DNA from: an uncultured Verrucomicrobiota bacterium
Lineage (GTDB): Bacteria > Verrucomicrobiota > Kiritimatiellia > CAIVKH01
Assembly (NCBI GenBank): GCA_937894535.1
Contig: CALBHI010000195.1
Coordinates: forward strand, 1-5,337
DNA: 5,337 nt
Direction of reading: 5' to 3'
Shown: piece by piece, positions 1 through 5,337 of the stretch
Numbering within the stretch: the first letter of the stretch is position 1
How the letters are laid out: the number at the start of each line of letters is the position of its first letter
Notes under the pieces: model-generated
Databases searched by the model: none
Seen by the model: the letters and a program-made list of their open reading frames with translations, nothing else
What the model was told of the DNA's origin: nothing
Position numbers and translations under genes: made by a program

Positions 1-1
1 G

Positions 2-706
2 ATCGCGGTGACCCAGCCGATCGACCTCGAGACGGCAACCTTGTTCGCCAAACGCTTCATCGAGGTCATCATCGCGCCCGACTATGCCCCGGAAGCCCTG
101 GAGTTCCTGCGCGCGAAGAGCAAGAACCTGCGTGTGCTGAAACTCCACCGCCCGCTCGAAGTAGCCCGCCCCGCCCCGTCGATCCGGCAGGTCAACGGCG
201 GCCTGCTCGTGCAGGGCCGCGACCTCGGGCTGGCCACGCAATGGGTCTCGCCGACCGCCACCCCGTTCCCCGAAGAGCGGCGCGCCCTCGGCGAATTCGG
301 CATGAAGGTCTGCAAACACGTGAAGTCGAACGCCATCGTCATCGTCCGCGAATACGCCCCCGGCTGCTACATGCAACTCGGCATGGGCGCGGGCCAGCCG
401 AACCGCGTGGACTCCCTGCGCAAGCTCGCCGTGCCGCGCGCCGAGGAGAACATCGCCCGGATGCTCGAAGGCGGCCAGGCCTACGGCCAGTCGCCCACCG
501 AGTTCCGCGACAAGGTGATCGGCGAGTGCGTGCTGGTGTCCGACGCGTTTTTCCCCTTCGCCGACAACATCGACGAGGCGGCCGAGGCGGGCATCCGGTA
601 CATCATCCAGCCCGGTGGATCGAAGAAGGACGAGGAAGTCGTCTCCGCCTGCGATAAGTACGGCATCGCCATGGTCTTCACCGGCATGCGGCACTTCAAG
701 CATTGA
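2..706 (+). CDS. purH: PurH C-terminal part, AICAR formyltransferase domain (5' end outside window)
   Basis: This is the C-terminal part of PurH, the cytoplasmic enzyme that formylates AICAR with 10-formyl-tetrahydrofolate and, in the bifunctional form, closes the ring to IMP in the last two steps of purine synthesis. The frame is open to the left edge, so the GTG at 8 is an internal valine and not a start. Of 234 visible residues, recognisable family blocks are FIEVIIAPDY near the start, VKSNAIVIV, GMGAGQPNRVDS (folate/AICAR site region), SDAFFPFADNIDEAAEAG, IQPGGSKKDEEV and the terminal GIAMVFTGMRHFKH. The catalytic Lys-His pair of the family lies upstream of the window. The stretch from NRVDS to SDAFFPF is about 46 residues, against about 23 in E. 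coli-type PurH as I recall it. Whether the upstream IMP cyclohydrolase domain is present cannot be seen. The family call is very secure. Confidence 0.96.
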   Translation: MAVTQPIDLETATLFAKRFIEVIIAPDYAPEALEFLRAKSKNLRVLKLHRPLEVARPAPSIRQVNGGLLVQGRDLGLATQWVSPTATPFPEERRALGEFGMKVCKHVKSNAIVIVREYAPGCYMQLGMGAGQPNRVDSLRKLAVPRAEENIARMLEGGQAYGQSPTEFRDKVIGECVLVSDAFFPFADNIDEAAEAGIRYIIQPGGSKKDEEVVSACDKYGIAMVFTGMRHFKH

Positions 707-736
707 TGCCCGCCCACGTTCGCCCCGCCAACAGAA

Positions 737-768
737 ACGGCCCGGCGGGATAAACCCGTCCGGGCCGT
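737..768. terminator. Hairpin between convergent purH and beta-barrel genes
   Basis: ACGGCCCGG pairs perfectly with CCGGGCCGT, and inside it CGGG pairs with CCCG around the loop ATAAA. This gives a 13-bp stem with a single bulged T. It sits in the 94-nt gap between the two converging stop codons. Read on the minus strand it is followed by TTTCTGTT, a weak T tract, so it works best as the terminator of the beta-barrel gene. On the plus strand it is followed by AAGCATG without a T run, so intrinsic termination of purH is less certain. Confidence 0.75.
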
Positions 769-800
769 AAGCATGCCGCGTACCGCAGCGGAAACGAACA

Positions 801-1316
801 TCAGAAGCCGAGGCGAATGGCCGCGCCGAGGATCACCGTGTCGGTATCGATGTCCTTGCCGTCGTCGCTCAAGTCATCCCAGGTCTGGAACCGGTAATTC
901 GCATTGATGTCGAGGGAGATGTTCGGGAGGACCTCCACATCAAGTCCGGCCCGCAGCGCGTAGAACGGATCCTCGGCCCACTCCCCGTCGGTGTAATAGC
1001 CACCGATACCGATACCGGCATAGAGGCCCTTCCCGAGCAGGAAGAAGGCCTGGGGGGCGTACAGGTCTTCGGCGGCACCGCCGAAGCCGGCCTCGTACCA
1101 CTCGACGCCGATCTCTAGCTTCGAATAGTCGGCCAACTCGAACTGCAGACTGGCCACCCACGACAAACCGTCCTCATCAAAGTCATCCACATCCACGCTG
1201 TCGATGGTTTGCCAGTAGTTCGCGCCGATGCCCAGGCGAACCGCCTCAGCCGGACTTCCGGTCATGATAAACGCCAGTAAACTTCCCAGTACCACCGTCA
1301 TCCGCCATGTCTTCAT
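801..1316 (-). CDS. Small outer-membrane beta-barrel protein (8 strands predicted)
   Basis: The 171-residue protein has a typical signal peptide: a basic start (MKTWR), a hydrophobic core at about 7-19, and a signal peptidase I site after SPAEA (residue 25). The mature part alternates hydrophobic and polar residues in about eight amphipathic strands: roughly 26-38, 51-62, 66-78, 87-95, 98-108, 117-130, 132-146 and 160-171. It ends in phenylalanine (AIRLGF), as expected for recognition by the BAM outer-membrane assembly machine. Two loops are very acidic, at 39-49 and 147-159, and could bind cations or face the outside. The ATG at 1316 is chosen because AAAGGAG lies 5 nt before it and the signal peptide starts there; an in-frame ATG at 1412 would add 32 residues that spoil the signal. 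It is divergent from the LacI-type gene. OmpA-like or OmpW-like folds are possible; no specific substrate or function is recognised. Confidence 0.85.
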   Translation of the reverse strand: MKTWRMTVVLGSLLAFIMTGSPAEAVRLGIGANYWQTIDSVDVDDFDEDGLSWVASLQFELADYSKLEIGVEWYEAGFGGAAEDLYAPQAFFLLGKGLYAGIGIGGYYTDGEWAEDPFYALRAGLDVEVLPNISLDINANYRFQTWDDLSDDGKDIDTDTVILGAAIRLGF

Positions 1317-1321
1317 AGGAT

Positions 1322-1328
1322 CTCCTTT
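1322..1328 (-). promoter_or_regulatory. Strong ribosome binding site fixing the beta-barrel start
   Basis: On the minus strand AAAGGAG stands 5 nt before the ATG at 1316. It is the best Shine-Dalgarno match in the window and favours this start over the in-frame ATG at 1412. Confidence 0.85.
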
Positions 1329-1341
1329 GTTGATGAGGACC

Positions 1342-1369
1342 AGTATGGCGAACGCCGTCGATTTGGCAA
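1342..1369 (-). promoter_or_regulatory. Candidate sigma70-type promoter of the beta-barrel gene
   Basis: Read on the minus strand, TTGCCA (1369-1364; five of six to TTGACA) is followed after 16 nt by CATACT (1347-1342; four of six to TATAAT). Transcription would begin near 1335, leaving a leader of about 20 nt that contains the AAAGGAG ribosome site. The fit to the gene start is good, but the consensus is that of enterobacterial sigma70 and the host is unknown. Confidence 0.5.
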
Positions 1370-1373
1370 GTCG
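1359..1373. promoter_or_regulatory. Possible operator: imperfect palindrome over the -35 box
   Basis: CGATTTG-G-CAAGTCG is an odd-centred palindrome with six of seven arm positions matching. It covers the proposed -35 hexamer of the beta-barrel gene in the divergent region next to the LacI-type gene. A bound repressor here would block RNA polymerase. One such palindrome in 126 nt could also arise by chance, so this is only a candidate. Confidence 0.25.
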
Positions 1374-1442
1374 CCCCATGATGGTGATTGGGCTAAAAGA
1401 TTGATCTCGCATGGATTTACGTTACCTTAACACCGGGATTAC

Positions 1443-2480
1443 ATGGAACTCGCACCGAAAACAAAACCCAGCATCCGGGATGTCGCGGCCGCGGCCGGCG
1501 TGTCGCGCGCCGCCGTGTCGTTGGTGCTAAACGGTGGTAAAATCCGGATCAGCCAGGAAAAGCGTGATAAAATTATCGCGGTGGCCCGGGAACTGAACTA
1601 CACCCCGCATGTCGGGGCCCGGCGGTTGGCCATCCGCCGCATGGAGACGCTCGGCCTGGTGCTCCCCACCCAACCGGAAGCGCTCTCCGAGTACAACCTG
1701 TTTGAATTGACCCACGCCGTCGCCGAGGCGGCGCGCGAACACAACTATGACCTGCTGCTGCACTTCTTCGACCCGAGCCAAACCGATGCGATGCCGGGCA
1801 CGCCGGGCCGGGTGGACGGCAGCATCGTGGTGCTCGGCCGCAAGGACACCTCCGACCTGCCGGCGCGCTTGTCCGCGGCCCAGCATCCGACGGTGATCGT
1901 GGGCGGCGGTTTTTTCGTGCAGAAGCCGGAACACTTCATCGATGTGGATGTCTCGACCGGCCTGATGATCGCCACCCGCCACCTGATCCAGCTTGGCCAC
2001 CGCAACATCGCCTACGTCTCGCACACCGAACACAGCGAGAAGATGAACGGCTACATCGTGGCCATGACCAAGGCCCGGCTGCCCATCCGCAAGGAATGGA
2101 TCATCGAGATCGGGTTTACCGAAAAGGCCCTGCAGGAGGCGGCCGCGCAGATCAAGGAGATGAACCCGCGGCCGACCGGGCTGGTGTTCACCAGCGATGC
2201 GATCGCGGTGCGCATGATGCGGTTGTTCCGCGAGCTCGGCCTGCGTATTCCGGCGGACCTTTCGATCACCGGCTTCGACAACATCGAGATCGCCAGCTTC
2301 GTCACCCCGGGCCTGACCACGGTCCGCGTGCCGACCCGCAAGATCGCCGACCTGGCGGTGCGCCACCTCGTCGGCATTGTGGAAAAACAACCGCCGCGCA
2401 AACTGCAGAGCATGCTGACCGCGGAGCTGGTGGTGCGCAACTCGACGGGTGTGCCACCCGGCGGCCTGCCTCCGATGTAA
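1443..2480 (+). CDS. LacI/GalR-family transcription regulator
   Basis: A complete 345-residue member of the LacI family: dimeric DNA-binding proteins that sense a small ligand, usually a sugar. Residues 10-30 form the helix-turn-helix (SIRDVAAAAGVSRAAVSLVLN); the base-reading positions equivalent to LacI Tyr17, Gln18 and Arg22 are Arg22, Ala23 and Leu27. The hinge helix is at about 54-66 with the minor-groove leucine as Leu62 in GARRLA. The periplasmic-binding-protein-like core runs from about 69 to 335, with VDGSIVVLG at 124-132, HLIQLGHRNIAYVS near 180 and the signature DLSITGFDNIEIASFVTPGLTTV near the end. The segment before VDG is short and proline/glycine-rich, so one core helix seems reduced. 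The ATG is the only possible start, as a stop lies in frame at 1428. No convincing ribosome site precedes it, only GGGA at 1435-1438. Divergent from the barrel gene and convergent with the DUF218 gene; its ligand is unknown. Confidence 0.95.
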   Translation: MELAPKTKPSIRDVAAAAGVSRAAVSLVLNGGKIRISQEKRDKIIAVARELNYTPHVGARRLAIRRMETLGLVLPTQPEALSEYNLFELTHAVAEAAREHNYDLLLHFFDPSQTDAMPGTPGRVDGSIVVLGRKDTSDLPARLSAAQHPTVIVGGGFFVQKPEHFIDVDVSTGLMIATRHLIQLGHRNIAYVSHTEHSEKMNGYIVAMTKARLPIRKEWIIEIGFTEKALQEAAAQIKEMNPRPTGLVFTSDAIAVRMMRLFRELGLRIPADLSITGFDNIEIASFVTPGLTTVRVPTRKIADLAVRHLVGIVEKQPPRKLQSMLTAELVVRNSTGVPPGGLPPM

Positions 2481-2492
2481 ACCACGCGGCCG

Positions 2493-3209
2493 CTACAGCC
2501 AACCCATCGCCCGGTAATAGGCGATCGCCGCCGTCTCCCGCGCACACCGCAGCAACAGGATCAGGTTGTCCCAGAACCGGTACTTGATCAGGTCGCTGCC
2601 GCCGACGAGATTGCCGATCACCGCGGTTCCGCCCAGCTCGCTGGCGCGGTAGGACATATCCACCTCGATGGCCTCGGGCCAGGCGGGAAAACCGACGAGT
2701 TGCTCCGCGCCGGCCTTGCCGAAACTGCGCCAGACCCGGGTCATGTGTTCGGGGGTGGTGACGAGGCCGATGACCACCGGACCGGGAAACTCCGCGCGGA
2801 TCAGCTTCAGGCACTCCACCGCCTGCTCGCGGGTGTTGCGCCCGCGCGCCTCGCGGCGCAAGCGTTCCGGCGCGACACCACGCAGGCGCAATTCCGCCTC
2901 GATCCCCTGCTCCGGGGTCTCGCTCCCGTCATCCGGCATCGCCACCAACACCCGCGCATCGGGGAACAACCGGGCGGCCTCGGCGGTTTTCCACGAGCGC
3001 ACCAGTCCGGTTTCACTCGGGATACCGCCGCCACCAAGCATGACGATCACCTGCGGCGGGGCGCTTGCGTCCGGCTCCGGCAGGGCCATCCGCTCGTACC
3101 ACGCCCACGGCACACCGGTCAGGGCAAGGCCGCAGGCGATGACCAGTACGAGGCCGGCCGCCATGAGCAGGCGGACGATCCAGCGGCGCAGCAGGAAAAA
3201 AAGCGTCAT
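2493..3209 (-). CDS. YdcF/SanA/ElyC-type DUF218 protein with N-terminal membrane anchor
   Basis: The 238-residue protein begins with a basic stretch (Arg8, Arg9, Arg13) and one membrane helix at about 14-32, so the remainder should lie on the outer face of the inner membrane. A DUF218 domain follows from about 53: VIVMLGGGG at 54-62, the GRNTREQA motif at 123-130 and TTPEHMTRVWRSFGKAG at 151-167. The tail RETAAIAYYRAMGWL is also typical of the family. Characterised relatives (SanA, ElyC) affect envelope integrity and peptidoglycan or lipid-carrier metabolism; no reaction is established for this one. Its ATG overlaps the stop of the protease gene as ATGA, and no Shine-Dalgarno sequence precedes it, so translation probably depends on coupling. 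The stop TAG lies 12 nt from the convergent stop of the LacI-type gene. Confidence 0.88.
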   Translation of the reverse strand: MTLFFLLRRWIVRLLMAAGLVLVIACGLALTGVPWAWYERMALPEPDASAPPQVIVMLGGGGIPSETGLVRSWKTAEAARLFPDARVLVAMPDDGSETPEQGIEAELRLRGVAPERLRREARGRNTREQAVECLKLIRAEFPGPVVIGLVTTPEHMTRVWRSFGKAGAEQLVGFPAWPEAIEVDMSYRASELGGTAVIGNLVGGSDLIKYRFWDNLILLLRCARETAAIAYYRAMGWL

Positions 3210-4660
3210 GGCAGCAGGTCGGGCGAGCGGTCGGCGGCGATGCGGTAGATGCCGAGGATCGAGGCGTGCGAGGCGGCGGCCTTGGCCTTGTCGAGCACGA
3301 CGATGCTGCCGGTGGGCGATTCCAGCTCGACGAAGGCGGAACCGTCGTCGCGTTCAATCCGGTCGATCAGGTCGCGCATGGTGGTCACCCGCTCGCCGTT
3401 GACCTGGTCGACCAGCCAGTAGGCGATTTCATGGTAACCCTGGTTCACGTCGGCGGGCAGGAACTTCAGGATCATCAGCACCTGGTCGCCGGGTTTTTCC
3501 GGCAGGTTGTCGGACAACAGCGCGACGAGATCCAGCGGGGCGGTGCGGTACCAGTTGCCGCCCCACCGCTTGAGCAGGTTTTTGGTGAGCGGGACGAACA
3601 CCGCGCCGCCGTAGATGTAGTACGAGGGCAGAACGTCGTACTGGTCGAGCGGGATCAGCCAGTCCTCCCACAACGGGCGTGCGAGGGTCACCGAAAGCGG
3701 AAGGCTCTGGCCATCGCGCCACACCTCCAGATCGAGCGTGTCGCTGATCTGCCGCTCCTGCACGACCAGGCCCGCGCTGGTGCGCTGGCGCGGACGAAAT
3801 TCGATGGTGCCGTCATCGGCGATGATACGCCCGCCGGCGGCCATAATGACATCGCCGCGCCGCAACACGCCTTCGGACGGGCTGCCGGCGAGCACGTGGG
3901 TGACCAGCACGCCGGTGCGGTCCTCGTCCATGCCGCAGCGTTTCTTGAGCGCGGGGTTTTCGAGGTTCTGCAACGCGACCCCGAGGCTGGGAATGCCGTG
4001 GTAGGTGCCATCGGCGATGTCGGCAAAGAAATGCCGCACCACCGTGACCGGCACCATGTAGCCGATGTTCTCGGCCTGGCTGAACCCCTGCATGACCACG
4101 CCGACCAGGCGGCCCTCCTTGACCACCGGCCCCCCGCTGTTGCCGGGATTGATGGCGGCATCGATCTGGCCGGCCAACAGCGGGACCGAACTGTGCGAGT
4201 AGGTCTGGTGCTCGATGCGCGACATCACACCCTTGGTGATGCTGAGCGTATCGCCGCCGAGCGGGAAACCGTACACCAGCACTTCGTCCTGCGCGGCGGG
4301 CAACTCACCGAGCGGGACCAGTTCGACGCCGGTGAAGAAGTCCGGGTCATCGACGGTCAGGATGGCCAGGTCGGCCTCGTGCGACACGCTGACCACGCGG
4401 GCCTGATAGCGGCGGGCATCGCCGTGGCGGCGCACCTGCACGAAGGTCTCGTAGCTCACCACATGCGCGTTGGACAGGATCTTGTTGCCTTCGATGATGC
4501 ACCCCGATCCGGTGCCCTGCATCGCGCTGAGCATCGTCCACGGGTTGTAGTAGTCGGGCACGCTGCTCGAGGTGTAGATCTTCACGATGGCGTCGCTGAT
4601 GTCGGCGCGAACGGGCGCGGCGAGCAGGAACAACAGCGCGGCAAAGGTCCATTTCATCAT
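3206..4660 (-). CDS. Exported Deg9-like trypsin-family serine protease with PDZ domain
   Basis: A 484-residue HtrA/Deg-type protease. A signal peptide covers residues 1-19 (MMKW, a leucine/alanine-rich core, then VRA before Asp20), so it should act in the periplasm. The protease domain spans about 21-215 with an intact triad: His66 in SNAHVV, Asp97 in EADLAIL and Ser175 in NPGNSGGPV. A PDZ domain follows at about 222-328, containing DDGTIEFRPRQR at 282-293. A C-terminal PDZ2-like region at about 340-484 has PSYYIYGGAVFVPLT, YWLVDQVNGERV and a terminal RSPDLL. The DGT-x-x-FR segment, the SYYIYGGAVF block and the end resemble plant DEG9 and its bacterial relatives more than DegP or DegS. GGAG (4666-4669) lies 5 nt before this ATG and 8 nt before an ATG at 4657, so either may be used. 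It follows the permease gene by 44 nt and overlaps the DUF218 gene by 4 nt, which suggests one transcript. Substrates are unknown. Confidence 0.93.
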   Translation of the reverse strand: MMKWTFAALLFLLAAPVRADISDAIVKIYTSSSVPDYYNPWTMLSAMQGTGSGCIIEGNKILSNAHVVSYETFVQVRRHGDARRYQARVVSVSHEADLAILTVDDPDFFTGVELVPLGELPAAQDEVLVYGFPLGGDTLSITKGVMSRIEHQTYSHSSVPLLAGQIDAAINPGNSGGPVVKEGRLVGVVMQGFSQAENIGYMVPVTVVRHFFADIADGTYHGIPSLGVALQNLENPALKKRCGMDEDRTGVLVTHVLAGSPSEGVLRRGDVIMAAGGRIIADDGTIEFRPRQRTSAGLVVQERQISDTLDLEVWRDGQSLPLSVTLARPLWEDWLIPLDQYDVLPSYYIYGGAVFVPLTKNLLKRWGGNWYRTAPLDLVALLSDNLPEKPGDQVLMILKFLPADVNQGYHEIAYWLVDQVNGERVTTMRDLIDRIERDDGSAFVELESPTGSIVVLDKAKAAASHASILGIYRIAADRSPDLLP

Positions 4661-4665
4661 GTCGG

Positions 4666-4669
4666 CTCC
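4666..4669 (-). promoter_or_regulatory. Ribosome binding site of the Deg9-like protease gene
   Basis: GGAG on the minus strand is 5 nt from the first ATG (4660) and 8 nt from the second (4657). Spacing fits both, so the site does not decide between starts one codon apart. The 44-nt gap to the permease stop shows no terminator hairpin. Confidence 0.6.
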
Positions 4670-4704
4670 GTCGTTGGTCGGTGCGGTTGAAGGCGCGGCC
4701 CTGT

Positions 4705-5337
4705 TTATTTCTCAACCGGCACGACAATACCGCGCAGGATGATGTTCTGACAGAAGATAAAGATCAGCAGGGTCGGGATGGCCGCGATGATCAGCGAGGC
4801 GTAGATCACGCCGGGACCACTGCGCATCTGGAGCTGGTAGAGCCAGACCATCATGGTCCACATCGCCTCGTCCTGGCAGATGAGCAGGGCGAACATGAAG
4901 TTCGAGTAGGCGGTGGTGAAGGCCTGCAGGGCGACCACGGCGAGGATCGGCTTGGACAGGCTCATCGTGATGTGCCAGAACATCGTCCACTCCCCCGCCC
5001 CGTCCATCTGCGCCGATTCGTACAACTCGCGCGGCAGGGCATCGAAGAACCCCTTGAGCAGGAAGATCGAATAGCCATGGGCCAGGCCGGGCAGCAGCAG
5101 CGCGGCAAAGGTGTTGAGCAGGTTCAGGTCGCGCATCATCAGGAACACCGGGATCTGGGTGACCATCGGCGGGAAGGCCATGGTGAGCAGCAGGAACAGC
5201 AGGAGCTTGTAGGCACTCGGCGGCTTGTAGCGGCTGAGTGCGTAGGCGGCGAGCGGATTGACCAGCAGGGCGCAGAGGATGGCGAGGCCGCAGTAGATGA
5301 TGGTGTTGCGGATGCCGCGGCCGTGGAAGGCGATGTG
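4705..5337 (-). CDS. Carbohydrate ABC transporter permease, MalG/CUT1 type (5' end outside window)
   Basis: The frame stays open to the right edge, so the true start lies outside and 210 C-terminal residues are visible. They contain five hydrophobic segments (about 11-34, 44-68, 74-98, 135-160 and 180-203), which fits the last five of the six helices usual for a MalG-type inner-membrane subunit. The cytoplasmic EAA loop that contacts the ATPase is clear: LPRELYESAQMDGAG with Glu107, Ala109, Asp112, Gly113 and Ala114, followed by FWHITMSLSKPILAVVAL. Motifs NPLAAYALSRY and VTQIPVFLMMRDLNLLNT are typical of CUT1 permeases, which import oligosaccharides or related compounds with a partner permease, an ATPase and a binding protein. 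The partners are presumably upstream, outside the window; no ATPase gene is seen here. It is the first visible gene of the minus-strand run leading into the protease and DUF218 genes. The sugar cannot be deduced. Confidence 0.94.
   Translation of the reverse strand, partial: HIAFHGRGIRNTIIYCGLAILCALLVNPLAAYALSRYKPPSAYKLLLFLLLTMAFPPMVTQIPVFLMMRDLNLLNTFAALLLPGLAHGYSIFLLKGFFDALPRELYESAQMDGAGEWTMFWHITMSLSKPILAVVALQAFTTAYSNFMFALLICQDEAMWTMMVWLYQLQMRSGPGVIYASLIIAAIPTLLIFIFCQNIILRGIVVPVEK

Noticed and set aside
8..10. GTG as a start for the PurH fragment
   Set aside because: The frame continues to the left edge and the upstream residues (Ile-Ala) continue the PurH similarity, so this is an internal valine.
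1317..1412. Upstream ATG at 1412 extending the beta-barrel protein by 32 residues
   Set aside because: It has no ribosome site as good as AAAGGAG before 1316 and would bury the signal peptide; it also lies upstream of the proposed promoter.
1413..1428. ACGT-centred sequence before the LacI-type gene as an operator
   Set aside because: Comparing the arms around 1419-1422 gives mostly mismatches, so there is no real symmetry.
1527..2390. A 287-codon open frame on the minus strand, opposite the LacI-type gene
   Set aside because: The product is low-complexity, rich in Arg, His, Gly and Ala, with no family match, while the plus strand shows all LacI-family signatures.
2446..2460. Hairpin CGGGTG-TGC-CACCCG as intrinsic terminator
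   Set aside because: No T tract follows on either strand, and it lies inside the LacI-type coding region.
2486..2493. Palindrome GCGGCCGC between the convergent genes
   Set aside because: Just 8 bp and common in GC-rich DNA; too short to be a terminator stem and without a T run.
3266..4690. A 474-codon open frame on the plus strand, opposite the protease gene
   Set aside because: It mirrors the codon structure of a GC-rich gene. Its product is rich in His, Asp, Gly, Val and Ala with no recognisable domain, whereas the minus strand encodes a clear protease with its triad.
1..5337. CRISPR arrays, tRNA or rRNA genes, insertion sequences, phage genes, or toxin-antitoxin pairs
   Set aside because: No repeat-spacer pattern, no tRNA or rRNA signature, and no transposase or integrase was found; the six genes account for almost all the sequence.

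Overview
The window is GC-rich bacterial DNA carrying six protein-coding genes, packed with little space between them. An outer-membrane-type beta-barrel with a cleavable signal peptide points to a Gram-negative (diderm) envelope. The gene mix (PurH variant, LacI regulators, sugar ABC transport, Deg9-type protease) would fit a PVC-superphylum-like or other environmental bacterium, but this taxonomic guess is weak. No rRNA, tRNA, CRISPR, mobile element or long repeat was seen, and no gap between genes exceeds 300 bases.

Left part (1-1442): the C-terminal part of purH (purine biosynthesis, plus strand) runs in from the left edge. It converges on a small 8-stranded beta-barrel gene (minus strand), with a strong hairpin between them that probably ends transcription, best for the minus strand. 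A 126-nt divergent region follows. It holds a good sigma70-like promoter and a strong ribosome binding site for the barrel gene, and an imperfect 15-bp palindrome over the -35 box that could be an operator.

Middle (1443-2480): a LacI/GalR-family transcription regulator on the plus strand, complete, with an intact helix-turn-helix and a shortened N-terminal core subdomain.

Right part (2493-5337): a minus-strand run, read right to left. It begins with the C-terminal part of a MalG-type sugar ABC transporter permease (cut by the right edge). A 44-nt gap leads to an exported Deg9-like PDZ serine protease with an intact His-Asp-Ser triad. A 4-bp ATGA overlap leads to a membrane-anchored YdcF/SanA-type (DUF218) protein, whose stop lies 12 nt from the convergent LacI stop. 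The three are probably co-transcribed. LacI regulators often control CUT1 sugar transporters, so the regulator may act on this operon, on the barrel gene, or on both; this is inference from position only.

Most of the window looks ordinary. The points most worth a second look are the coupling of a sugar transporter permease to a Deg9-type protease and a DUF218 protein, the shortened core of the LacI protein, the candidate operator in the barrel promoter, and the roughly 23-residue longer loop in PurH.
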